DNA of 64,000 bases, taken from assembly GCA_034008185.1 (NCBI GenBank), contig CM067081.1, forward strand, positions 3,595,821-3,659,820, given 5' to 3'. Both the position numbers and the translations under genes were made by a program. Shown in pieces: positions 11,986 through 23,470 of the stretch. The notes beneath the pieces are model-generated. The model worked only from the letters and a program-made list of their open reading frames with translations. It had not been told where the DNA came from and searched no databases. Position 1 is the stretch's first letter. Each line of letters begins with the position of its first letter. The DNA comes from Gorsachius magnificus. Its lineage: Eukaryota; Chordata; Aves; Pelecaniformes; Ardeidae.

Positions 11986-13138
11986 ATTGCTATGGCAACA
12001 GGAGCCATTGAATTATGGGTGGATGGAGTCAAGTCGAAATGATAATGGAAATGCATTTGTGTCTCCTGCTTGCTGTTTATATGTAGGTCTTTAGTCACTG
12101 GTGTTCGCGCCGTGCGTTCATCCAGGAGCAGAGCGCAGAATGTAGTCACCACTCCCTGGCCACAAGGCATCGTCTCAGACAAGGGGTTTATGTATCTTTA
12201 TCAGCATTCTTTATTTCTGAGGTCTTGTAAAATGTACACATCTCCTCCAGAGTTTGTTTAGCTGGAACTGGCTCGTTATAAACATCCAGTCAAGGATGGG
12301 AGTGCTAGCCCCTATTATTTCACTGTCTGGCAGAAACACAGATAAATAGAGGAAACGCAAATAATTCCCCTGAGAGGACATCTGTGCTGATGCTAAAGGA
12401 GCTCCCAGCAAGAAACACAAAAAGGGTCATGCTTGGCAGTGAGTTAACTTTTGCAGTAGGAGAGAGGACCGTATTAAAGCATCTGTTCTGTATAGAACTG
12501 GTCCAGCCTTCATCCCCAGAGCTGAACCCTCCAGCTGGGTGGGCATCTCTGTTCACAGCATCCATCTCTTCACAAGGAAGCCTTGTTCCAGGGCAGAAGA
12601 CACGTTGTTCCAGGGAAATGAATGCCTGACATCAATTCAAGCAGTGACTAAGCAGAGGCAAGGCATAGTGATGAAAGAGGATAAAGTTTGTTGCTAGCCA
12701 GGTTTTGGGTTGCACCATCGCCATGTCAGAAGGCTTTGTATTTAAATTTAACTCACTTAGGTTAACGACACTGCTAGTTTAGTTCAGAGGGAGGGGGGAG
12801 AGAGGACTGACTGTATGATGAATGAAAAACTAAATGTCTTCACAAACTGTACAGCTTGGAGCTCAGCAATGTTGGCTTAGAGTTCTGTGCTACATGAATG
12901 TGATGCATGAAGCCAAACAGGTCAGGCTGAGGTCTTTGGGTGTTCTGGGAGGCATCAAAGACAGACTGTGGCTCAGGCTTCCCAGCAGAACTGAGACTTG
13001 ATGAAGAGCTAGAACATGGCCCACTCTGGGTGTAGGAAATAGGGGAAGAAGGCAGGAACAGAGCTGGAAAAGGGGGAGAGGTGTCCCAGCATTGTGGTCA
13101 TTTCCCTTGACAGTCTGAGAAGCTGACTTCAACAGTGG
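11986..13138. other. Unique sequence, no gene seen
   Basis: No gene or repeat recognised. Open frames do not exceed about 110 codons and overlap on both strands. Confidence 0.45.
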
Positions 13139-13445
13139 TGTGCTGGTTTTGACTGGGGTGCAGTTAATTTTCTTCACAGTAGCTAGTACGGGGTTATGGT
13201 TTGGATTTGTGTTGCAAACAGTTTTGGTAACACAGGGATGTTTCAGCTACTGCTGAGTGGGGCTTACACAGAGTCAAGGCCTTTTCTGCTCCTCACCCCA
13301 CCAGCGAGCAGACTGGGGGGGCACAAGAGGCTGAGAGGGGACACGGCCAGGACAGCTGACCCCAACTGACCAAAGGGATGTCCCACACCATAGAATGTCA
13401 TGCTCAGCTTATAAAACTGGGGGAAGAAGAAGGAAGGGGGGGACA
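13139..13445 (+). mobile_element. ERVL-like LTR, 5' part only
   Basis: It begins TGTGCTGGTTTTGACTGGG and then runs parallel to the solo LTR at 16866 (shared blocks GTTAATTTTCTTCACAG, AGTGGGGCTTA-like and ACCATAGAATGTCATGCTC), but it is clearly more diverged. Unlike that LTR it has GCTTATAAAACTGGGGG after the shared part, giving a plausible TATA box. Similarity fades by about 13445, and the R/U5 half with its polyadenylation signal is absent. It is a truncated relative, probably an older subfamily. No internal retroviral genes are next to it. Confidence 0.8.
13410..13415 (+). promoter_or_regulatory. TATA box of the LTR fragment
   Basis: TATAAA lies about 270 bp into the LTR, where a retroviral U3 promoter would sit. 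The transcription start side of the LTR is lost, so activity is doubtful. Confidence 0.4.
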
Positions 13446-16400
13446 GTTGTTCTCTCCCAGCACAATCACCCATGCCAAGGCATGGACTCTAGCACAGTTC
13501 TGCAGTAGTCCAATCCATTTAAGTGTTAGCATGAGTTGGTGATGTGTTGTCTCCTGCCAATGAGCAGATGAGGCAATGCCCAAGAAATCTGGAGGAGAGC
13601 ACAGCCCAAAGGCTATTGCCACTAGGCAGCACGGAGGAGACCACTCTGTTCTGCGATGAGAGAAACAAGCTACATGGGCACAACATGAGCAGTATTATTT
13701 GACCCCAGCCCTAGAAAATATTCCTTAGCAGAACAGATAAAGCCACATAGTTCAGAAGGATTCATGGAAAACCACCAAGAAGATGTCGCAGCTTCCCAGA
13801 AACCTATAGAAAACTCAAAACCTTTAGCAGAAAAGCCAAAAAGCTACAAGGACTAGAAAGTCATATAGCAAGAAGGCAGAAGGAATCAAGGACACACACC
13901 TATGTAGGAACCAGGCACTGATTATGTTTTTTAATTCACCCCCTTGCCTGTATGACTCTTTGGCTTTCCATTTGATGTGGGTTAAAGTGGGTCACATCTC
14001 TAGACAGCAAAGGGTAAGTGCCTACTCCTGGCTATCATTGCCCCATGCTGAGTCTTGCTTTACAGGCAGTGGAAACCTCTGCAGCAATTTGTTATGAAGT
14101 GAACGCTTATGCTTAATGTTTAAGCAGCATAGATCTCCATATAGGTCTATAATATATGCAGAGGATCATTAAACCTTTATTGTGCAATTCCGGAGGGGAA
14201 AAAAAAAAACCCAAACCAAAACGAAAAAACCAAGCTAGCAAGCAAAATTTTGAATATAAATGGGGTATGTTTACCTCATGTGTGATAATTTGACTAGAGA
14301 TGAAGCAGAGGTCTTTTGGAGCTGTTTACCCAAAAGAAAAATTAGAAGAGGCTTGTCTGAGAGGAAAAGGGAGAAATCTCAGAGGTTTTTTGTCAACACC
14401 CTTGATGGATAATTTCCCAGATGCTTCTAATAAGCCTCAAGGTACCTAATGGATAGAGTTCTGCAATAACGCCATCAACAATATTAGAAAGCCTCATCAG
14501 TTTTGGTCTGATGCATTTTCCTATGGATACGGGGAGAAGGAGGTACAGCATAACAGCAGTAACAAAGAACAGAGAGGGAAACACATGGCAGCAATTGGAG
14601 CTCACATCAAGTATTGAGCAACACAAAGGGTTGGCAAGATTGGATTTGGCTTTGTGGCTTGGCCCATTACAAAGGGAGGAATTGTTTGCAATGCTTCAGT
14701 ATGGGATTAGATTTCCAAACTCTTCAAAATCTGAGGGATGTTTGGATGGAGAGCAAAGGTTTAAGCTATTTGCTAAATAATAATAACAGCAGCTTCTGGT
14801 TGCTATGTTTGACCCAAATATTTCCTTGGAAACAAAGCACAGCAGAAGCTTTTGCCAAGTCGGCTGAAGCAGATTTGAAACCAAAATCACGATGTAAATA
14901 ACAACAATCATTTGGAGGGGAAGAGAGTTACCAAAATCCTGATTAAGTGATCTGCAGGTGAATTTATCCACTTGGGCTGCTTTTTAGATCATTATCTGTA
15001 CAGCCATGAGCAGTGCAGAGAAGAGGAGGATTTCTCACTATTTTGTGATGAAGGAACTTCTGAAGAAGTTCCTGGTTTCAGGTTTAAAACAAGTGGGAAT
15101 GGCATATTTCTTTTTCACTTGATGCATGGAAATTTGCTTCTAGATGGCATCCAAAAAATATTATACATGGTAGCTGCACAGAAGATGTAGCCCCTGTTCA
15201 GGCTTTAGCTCAAGAAGTCTCTAAATCACTAAAAGCTGAGAAGGTCTGTTAGGAAATGTTTATTTTATCTTTTCCCATTACACCTTTTCCTACAGGTTCT
15301 CGACTGACATGTCAGAGACAGGACACTGTTTGACCCAGTAGAACACATTCTTGCATTTTATTCTGATTTTTCACATTTCTCTAATTCATAGATCTTTTTT
15401 GTCCAAATCACTACTATAATATTAAGAAATTAAATGTGTTTAGCTGGGATTAAAATGTATGACTGACTAACATAATGTCCTAAGAGCTGTTGTTCCAGCC
15501 AATATGTGTCATTCTGTGTCACGGCAGTCATGCCTGAAAACTCTGCCAAGATGAAATAGTATGGGAAGATATGACCCTGGTGGGGACTTGCCAGGACCTG
15601 GAAGGATGAATCTGTGGTTAACAGATGTAGCAATGCATTAATGATTGCATGACTCCACCATGCAATTCAGACTTTAAGACAAGTACAGTTAACATGGTAG
15701 AAAAGAAATAGTGAGCAGGCATGTCTGCAGCTGCAATCAGGAATGACATCTTGGTGTGATCGGCAGATGACTAGTCAAACTAGGTCCCAGTTCACTCTTC
15801 CAGACCATCACATCTTCCAAATGAACACACATAATCCTCACTTTTGTCTGTTTAGATTGTCTGCCAATATATTCTGGTCCTATTTTGCACACCAAGGTGT
15901 CTTGTGTTCAGATAGAGACTGGCATCATCAGTGCAGATTTCCTGGGGTTAATTATCACCTTAACATCTCAGAGGCTAATCAAGAATCCTGATTTTGGGGT
16001 GGGCTGAACATTCATCTCACCCACCTCACCTAAGGATGCTGCCTCAGCCACCAGGGCATTCAAATCGTACTGAAGTCATGGTGGGTCAGATACACTGTCC
16101 TAGCAATGGAACCAGTATAACCCATATAACCCTCTGCACAGGAGCCCCTCAGCTTCCTCTGGAAGTAGCATGGAGAATTTCAGCCTTTCAGAAATGACAG
16201 AGGCAAGTGTCTCTGTCCTCACGTAGCCTCTTTGGTGCTGGTTTCCAAAAGGAGAAGACTTTTGTGGTTTAGTTTCTTCCCAAGGAAGGAGACTGTTTTT
16301 CATGAGGCGGGAAACAAACAGCCTTCCAAAATAATTTGATTTTTATATGACTATCAGGGACATCTCTAGTTACCACCATTAACATGAAAAGGTGTGAGAA

Positions 16401-16860
16401 GGGGATATTAAATCTTGCATTTAATCCTCTGGCTATTAGACCATGTTTACATCACAGTCCAGAGACACACACCCCCAAATTATCAAAGACCTGAAGTGGT
16501 ATGTCCATACCCAGCCTGGATCAGCGCAGATTGGATCTAGAAACTGCGCATGGCCATGTTTGCACACAGATGCCTGGGAGCTGCTTGGCCCCACCACTGG
16601 GCACACAACCCTGTGGATCCTGCAGGCGGTCACAGCTCATGCTGCTGCTCCAATGTTTCTCACTGTTCCAGCTCTGGGGGCTTGCACAGATGTATTTGCA
16701 GCTGCACAATCACCTCTCCCAAGGCTTCCCAAGGATGAAAACCTTGTCCTCAAGCAGGTTGTCTTCCATCTCATAACACAACTGACTCTGCTGTTTCACT
16801 GAACATCTCCTGGGCTAAGGAGAAATCTCAGTCAGGACAAAAATGGTGAGTCCAGCTGCA
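13446..16860. other. Unique sequence, no gene seen
   Basis: About 3.4 kb of AT-rich DNA. An A-rich patch with C interruptions is at about 14200-14232. No gene, exon or known repeat was recognised, and the longest open frames (about 119 codons) have no features. Confidence 0.5.
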
Positions 16861-16865
16861 ACTAA
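16861..16865 (+). repeat. Target-site duplication, left (ACTAA)
   Basis: Five bases immediately before the LTR, repeated exactly at 17420-17424. A 5-bp duplication is typical of ERVL-type integrases. Confidence 0.9.
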
Positions 16866-17419
16866 TGTCCTGGTTTTGGCTGGGATAGAGTTAATTTTCT
16901 TCACAGAAGCTAGCATAGTGCTGTGCTTTGGATTTAGTACTAGAAGAATGTTGATAACACGCTGATGTTTTTAGTTGTTGCCAAGCAGTGCTCAGACTAC
17001 TCAAGGACTTTTTGAGCTTCTCCTGCTCGGCCAGGTGCATAACAAGCTGGGAGTACAGCACAGCTAGGACCCAAACTGTCCAAAGAGCTATTCCATACCA
17101 TAGAACGTCATGCTCGGGGGGGTTGGTGGGTCGGTCGGTCGCTCAGGTACTGATCGCTGCTCGGGACGGGCTGGGCATCGGTCGGCGGGTGGTGAGCAAT
17201 TGCATTGTGCATCATTCGTTTTGTATATTCTGTATATTTTGTTATCATTCTCATTATTACTATTATTATTATTTTCTCTTATTAAACTGTCTTTATCTCA
17301 GCCCTCGGCTCTAACCTTTTTTCCCCTTCCCGATTCTCTCCCCCATCCCACTGAGGGAGGGGGGGGAGTGAGCGAGCGGCTGCGTGGTGCTGAGTTGCCA
17401 GCCGGGTTAAACCACGACA
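16866..17419 (+). mobile_element. Solo LTR, ERVL-like endogenous retrovirus
   Basis: A complete 554-bp LTR running from TGTCCTGGTTTT to AAACCACGACA, with imperfect inverted ends (TGTCsTGGTTT), TG...CA termini and a perfect 5-bp flanking duplication. ATTAAA at 17281-17286 fits a polyadenylation signal and sets the plus orientation. Before it lie an AT-rich region with TTA repeats and a GC-rich part with GGTCGGTCGGTCG. No internal gag, pol or env sequence lies on either side, so two LTRs probably recombined to leave this one. It is near-identical to the minus-strand copy at 49310-49900 apart from a change in the number of 18-bp units near 17148. Class assignment rests on duplication length and ends, not a database match. 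Confidence 0.9.
17281..17286 (+). promoter_or_regulatory. LTR polyadenylation signal ATTAAA
   Basis: Variant poly(A) signal about 140 bp from the 3' end of the LTR, conserved in the copies at 26130 and 49310 (complement TTTAAT at 26264-26269 and 49442-49447). Confidence 0.6.
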
Positions 17420-17424
17420 ACTAA
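17420..17424 (+). repeat. Target-site duplication, right (ACTAA)
   Basis: Exact repeat of 16861-16865. Confidence 0.9.
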
Positions 17425-17949
17425 CAAACACAAGGGGAAAGAATTTGGGAACAGGAGAGAAGGACTTGAACACCTCTCTCAACGAGGCTGCTAATAAACA
17501 CAAACACGTGAAATCAGGTTTTCCCATTTCAACCCACCACGGCATTGTAAAGGGCATGAGAAGGACATCTATGAAAGCCATCGTGAAGGACGCCTGTCCC
17601 TTCACCACCGGTAGAGGCAAGATCTGAGACGATACAGCAAATATATTGCTTTTCAAAATCTCCCTGTTGGTTCTTCCTATTAATGTGGTGCCCAGAGAAA
17701 GTGTTTCTGCATTTATGTAGATAAGGAGTGACTCATTTCCTGATTTTGGTTGAGGAAGGTGTAGAAGTACCAGGGGGACTAGATTGTTCATAGTGCAAAT
17801 GTTTGTGACAAGTCAGCTCACAAGTAGCAAGAAATGTATCCCTCTATAACACAGCTTTTTTCCAAGGAAGGGCACCCTCTCACATAATTTCTGCTACCTT
17901 GGCATCCCTTCTAGCAGTTACCCTCTATAACGCTGTTCAGCACCTTGCG
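17425..17949. other. Unique sequence, no gene seen
   Basis: About 0.5 kb between the solo LTR and a CR1. Nothing recognised. A minus-strand frame (17282-17791) is open only because it includes antisense LTR. Confidence 0.45.
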
Positions 17950-18362
17950 ATCTGCCAGGCTGAGAGCATTGGGGTTGTTCAGCCTGGAGAAGAGAAGGCT
18001 GCAGGGATACCTGATTACAGCCTTTCAGTACTTAAAAGGAGCCTATAGGAAAGCTGGGGAAAATCTTTTTAGTAGGGCCAGCTGTGACAGGACAAGGGGT
18101 AATGGTTTTAAACTGAAACAGGGTAGGTTTAGACTGGATGTAAGGAAGGAATTCTTTACAATGAGGGTGGTGAAACACCAGAACGGGTTGCCCAGAGAGG
18201 TGGTGGAGGCCCCATCCCTGGGAACATTCCAGGCCAGGTTGGATGGGGCTGTGAGCAACCTGATGTGGTTAAAGGTGTCCCTGCTCCTGCAGGGGGGTTG
18301 GACTAGATGACCTCTAGGGGTCCCTTCCAACCCAAACCATTGTATGATTCTGTGATTCTATG
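17950..18362 (+). mobile_element. CR1 3' fragment (group B)
   Basis: It starts within the ORF2 C-terminal region (frame reading [12 protein letters not shown]), passes through the FTMRVVKHQ segment and ends in decayed octamers at 18345-18362. The same arrangement is seen at 47688, 58757 and 62595, which defines group B. The 121-codon frame at 17945-18310 covers most of it. It is 5'-truncated at about 17950. Confidence 0.93.
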
Positions 18363-21170
18363 CCCAGAACTGTCTCGAGACAATGTGTGAAATGTCACCG
18401 TCTGTTGGTTACATCACCTGCCCACTCTTGCTTTTTAGGCTGTGATCCTATTGCTCCACCCCATGCAGTTAGAGGTCTCGATGCAAACATCTTCAGATTC
18501 ATCCAGGCCATAATACAGACCTTATTTAATGCTTATTTTGCTTTGCACTGAAATGAGAATAAAATTTCAAGATTTGATGACAGTTGTTAGAGGAGGTTGG
18601 AAATGAACTTTTGGAAAATGTTTTCTCAGCTTCTCATTATCTTATGCATTTTATAAAACACTTTTCTAGCATTATTGCCTGGGAAGTTTAGATAGAAACA
18701 GGTCCCCTGTTACCGGGGATTTTATCTCCTACTGTTCAGCATCAGATGTCACATGTGGTTACTACAGCAGTGGCTTTTTGATGTTTGCAGACTGAAGATG
18801 GCAATGAGCAGTAGGACATAATCAAAAGCAATGAAAATGTTGTTTGCCCTAGTTTCCTAGGGAAATGAGTACTCTGCAATCAGGCTACCTTTGCGATTGC
18901 CTCCCTGTACGCATCTTTGCCTGCCTAACCACTCAATCCACTTCTTTTTTTCCTCAGGTATTTGTGAACATGCTGTTCAATTCCAATCACTTTTGACAGA
19001 AAGGTGGAGACCTCGGAGGTATTCTACGGCTAAAGATTTTCTGCTCATAGCCAGCGGAGGAAACCTTTGCTGGTTGTTCAGAGGGAAAGTCTGCAGCAAA
19101 ACCCCAACCCTTCTTAGGCATTAGAGAATCAACCACAAGACGTGGACCCATAGGAAGGCAGGTTTGGGGACCCCAGTGTTCAGAGCACCACACGTTAGAG
19201 AGAACCATCGTTGTAATGAATACGGGTGAGGGGAAGAAGTACAGAAATACTAAGAGGTCCTGTCTCCCCTGGGAAAAGGGTATGTTCTTAATTCTAGTTA
19301 ACTCACTCCAGGCAAAATTCAGCAGTTTGCAGACGCACTTCCCCATTTTGGCTAAGGGCCTTTTTTTGGGTGCGTAAAGCGTTACAGAGGAGATGAAGCT
19401 GGAGTCAACAGTGTGTGGTGGACCTTTCGCTCATTGCTCATTATCAGTGTTGTGATAGTGCTAACAACCCCCTGCCATCCTAGGAGAAATGTGGTACAAA
19501 GCAGAGAATTAGCAACTTAGGCTTTGGGCAAAAGGCAAGAGGTGAATACTACAGGGAAGGAGGATATTAGCTTGGAGCTGCCTCGGCCAGCAATAAGCGG
19601 GTAGCTTATTACTCCTGTAAAGTAACACTCTTTGAGACTTTGGTTTGACTTTTATAGAGCAAGCTGATGTCTACCTCCAAGGCAGAAGTAATTTTTTGTC
19701 TGCTGGTCCCGGTATGTGACATAGAGATTAACTCCAGCCTTCAGGGATGGTGGTGTGTTTTACTCTCCGTAAGCCATTTGCAGGGGGTGTGTGAACCTCT
19801 AAAGGTGGATCTTCCTATTGCATGTCTCTCTTCTGAGAGCATTGCATTGCTGCTCTCCTTACCCTATGCATCAGGTCACTGGCAGAAGAAATGGAGCTCA
19901 TGTGGCAGAAGGGAGTCTGTAGGGAGCATGGTTTCTAACAGCAATCCTTTAAGACCTCTCTGAGCACCCATCTTGCCCAGGACACCCCCTTGTCATGGCT
20001 TTCACCTGCTCTGTGACCCCACAGCCCAGTTCAGCTCCTCGGATTCCCCTTTCTTTGTGTCCACCCAGCATCTCTCATTTCTTAGGAATGCCCCAGAGCT
20101 TTTTGTTGAACCCCTCCAAGCAGCTATAGGGCCACAGAGGGTTGTGAGACATCTGAAGTGGGCCGTTCTAGTGCTTGCATCTGCAACGCCAACATGAATC
20201 CTCCTTCATTAAGCCTGGTATATCTCTGACCCTGGCTTTGCCTGCCCACACAAGGCATCTGTTATTTCATGTGCTGATATAACCCCCCCAACACACCCTC
20301 ACAAGGCCTTCTGGAGCTCTTTGACATTTTCCTGCTCCAGGATAACTCAGCAATGACAAGTCCCACCCAAGAGACATGACCGCATGCTGGAAAAGGAAGG
20401 GTTGTTAAAAAGTGCTTGATGCAATTTTACTGACTAAGTAGGACAGGGAAAAACAACTCAGAGAAAATTAAAGAGGAAACAACATCTCCACCCAAAAAGC
20501 CTTGTTCAATGTGACAGTGAGAATATGACATCTGCCTTTTTAAATTTCCTCTTCTGACAGTTTTGCAAAGCTTGGATAAAACTTTTCTTGTCTCCCAAGC
20601 AATCTCCTAAGAGATTCTTTCTAAGAAAATTCTTACTTGTCGTGCTTCAGTCCTCTGCCACACAGCCTGTACTAGCCCTGGGCTATGGTGGGGGAACGAT
20701 GGGAGCAAAGCCAAAGGGCCAGGCACAAATGCTGAAGCTGCGACCCTTTTTCTATATCAGGCTTACTCATAGTGTAACTAGCCCCAGGCCATCTCCAACA
20801 TGTCAAAGCAGAGGAGCAGAGGTGCACTGTACTTCTTCACCCATCCTTGATGCAAAGCAGATGTGATTTCTTCAAATTCACCCTATAGTAGAAAGGGAGT
20901 GTGGACCCAGGTCTTTTGACCCCAAATTTCTTTCCCACTCCACTGAGAGACATCAGTGTTTTAAGAGGCACCAGGGACACTGATCAGTAAAGCTTCTGAT
21001 TTTCTGAGGTTGTTTAAGCACCCACAACATGGACCAGAAGAACCTCCTGGATTAAAGGGCTCTTGACCATCTCCTATGGCACAGGAAGGAGGGCAGGTGA
21101 TATCAACCCATGGAGAGGGCTCTCCTGCTCCCTGCATCCACACACACTCAGCATCAGAGGATTTTGGGGG
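18363..21170. other. Unique sequence, no gene seen
   Basis: About 2.8 kb. No repeat, exon or RNA gene recognised. Several overlapping open frames of about 60-120 codons on both strands look random. Confidence 0.5.
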
Positions 21171-21452
21171 GAGGTCGGTCTCTTCTCCCAGGTAACAGGT
21201 GATGGGACGAGGGGAAATGGCCTCAAGTTGTGCCAGGGGAGGTTTAGGTTGGAGATCGGGAAAAATTTCTTCCCTGAAAGGGTTGTCAAGCACTGGAAGG
21301 TTGAGTCCCCATCCCTGGGGGTATTTAAAAGAAGGATAGATGAGGTGCTTAGGGCCAGGGTTTAGTGGTGGGATGGCAGGTTTAGGGGAATGGTTGGGCT
21401 TGATGGTCTTAAAGGTCTTTTCCAACCTAAACAATTCTATGGTTCTATGATT
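21171..21452 (+). mobile_element. CR1 3' fragment (group A)
   Basis: It begins at GAGGTCGGTCTCTTCTCCC, continues through the [22 protein letters not shown] frame segment and ends in two octamers. A few codons around 21300 (the GLPREVV part in sister copies) are deleted, joining HWK directly to VESPS. 5'-truncated. Confidence 0.92.
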
Positions 21453-22488
21453 TTCAGGCTCGCAGTTCCCTGCAGTGGAAGAGCAGAGATTCTGGGTTGA
21501 ATTCCTGTCCACCCTTAAATTACAGCACATGTCTGCTCCTGAGCAGTCATCTTCAGCCTGTGTATCCTGCAGACCACCAGGATCAGAGTTCCTCAGAGCC
21601 GGCTCCTGGGACTTTCCCAGGCTCTCATCCATGTGCCTGACAGGTTCCCGTGACAGCCAGGTTCAGGGATTCGTCTCCAGGTAGACAGTTTCAGTAGAGT
21701 GCTTTGAGGAAACTGGTTTACCATCTGTCTGTGTCTACCTGTGGCAGCTTAATGGAGAAAAATGATCCTCCACGAACCCTCTAAATGAAAACCATTAACT
21801 GAACCAATGAGAGAAATTGAATTATTGTCTCACCCAATACTTCAAATTTACCTGCCAGTTTGTCTTGCTGAAGGCATGCTGAACACCAACGTAGTCTCTG
21901 CCAGTCACCAGGTCGCAGGCAGGGAGAGAGATCCCTCTCTTTGGCTCCCCAGGAAAGTTAAAAAGTGCTAGCAAAGTCCTCCATCAATTGCTGACAGGTT
22001 TTTCTATCTCACTTTCTGTCCCTGTCATCTGAATTAGTCTGAGGTTGGTTTTTTTCCTTGTGGTTTACACTGACAGCAGGTATGTCCATGAGCTGCTTTC
22101 CCCCAAACCAAGCCTGCCCCTGCCCGAGGCTGGAGCCATGCAGCGGGTGTTATTAATATCCGTGGTCACAGTCCCACCAAGTGAATTCATGCTGTTTTTT
22201 TCAGAGTCGGCCTGAGGCTTCCAGGGAGACCAAATTTAGTGTCTGTACAAGCACTAAAATGAAAATGTAAAGATAAACATGAGTACGTGGCTTCAAAGAT
22301 GCATACCAGCAGGGGACCCTAAGCACTCCCAACACTTAGCATGTCCTCAGTCTACTGGCAGGCAGCACAGCAGACTGGAAAGAAGAGCTTGCCTGCAAAT
22401 TTTCCAGTTTGAGGCAATACCTAACAAATTAGCATCCCCAAAACTGGAATACTTGCAAACCAATTTGATGCCCAGAGTACAGGGCTGC
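21453..22488. other. Unique sequence, no gene seen
   Basis: About 1 kb. The start overlaps a 223-codon minus-strand frame that runs through the neighbouring CR1 in antisense (see findings). No other feature was recognised. Confidence 0.45.
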
Positions 22489-22784
22489 AGAGTACAGACT
22501 CTTCTCAGCAGTGCCCAGCGACAGGACAAGGGGCAATGGGCACAAACTGAAGTAGAAGAGGTTCCAGTTGAACGGGAGGAAGAACTTCTTGACTTTGAGG
22601 GTGACAGAGCACTGGCACAGGCTGCCCAGGGAGGCTGTGGAGTCTCCTTCTCTGGAGATATTCAACCCCCGCCTGGATGCTGTCCTGTGCCCCCTGCTCT
22701 GGGTGAGCCTGCTTGAGCAAGGGGTTGGACCGGGTGATCTCCCAAGGTCCCTTCCAACCCTCGCATTCTGTGATTCTGTGATTT
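22489..22784 (+). mobile_element. CR1 3' fragment (group C)
   Basis: A distinct subfamily with a 3' end of the form GGTTGGACCGGGTGATCTCC followed by GGTCCCTTCCAACCC and ATTCTGTG octamers. It is shared only with the minus-strand copy at 42960-43366. The frame contains RKNFLTLRVTEHW and AVESPSLEIFNPRLDAV. 5'-truncated near 22489. It looks older than the group B copies because its octamers are all the TGTG variant. Confidence 0.9.
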
Positions 22785-23370
22785 GCAACCACTTGCTGCA
22801 GAATGCAGACGACTTATAGAGTAACTCAGCAATGTGTTAGAAGCCACATACTTTTTTCTTACTCATCGTGCATCAAACTATGGGCAAAGGGGACATTTTG
22901 TCCTTGACGATGTTTGATGAAGTAGATTTAATCAGACAGGACATTGGCCCTGATAGCATCATGTTAGCCCATCTATTATTCAGGTTTTGTATCTGCTGGT
23001 CCCTAGATGGATTGGTGTGTCTCCCAGATGTTCTTCCCTCTGCATGCGATGTCTTTTTGTTTTCGTGGTCAATAACCTTGTGCTTGGTGTGTGCAAATTT
23101 AATTATATTTTGGTCTAACAGAAAATGTCAGCTTGCATGTATCTCCAGGAATGATGGATATCCTACCTCTGGAAATAGCAGAGCCACAAATGGGAGTTAT
23201 CTGCAAGTATGAAGTTAACGCGTCCTATTTGCAAAATAAAATTTAAAAAACCCCACAACACACCTTTATTCTTTGCTTCTGTAAAACCGCAGCAATAAAT
23301 GGGAAATGGCAGTAAAGAAGGAGAGAAGAGCCTATAGATGATCTGAGCAGGGAACACAAAGACAAAATCT

Positions 23371-23470
23371 CTGGTTCGACTCCTGCTGGTTATTGCTCTG
23401 TGATCTTGATGAGAGCTCATTTTAACCATCTCTTTTCTGTGCTGGCACTTTCCTGCCTCTTCATCCTTAC
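23371..23470 (+). mobile_element. Possible MIR SINE remnant
   Basis: Block order matches MIR: CTGGTTCGACTCCTGCTGG, GCTCTGTGATCTTGATGAG, TTTTAACCATCTCTTTTCTG, then CTTTCCTGCCTCTTCATCC. The copy is much decayed and was judged by eye. Confidence 0.45.
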
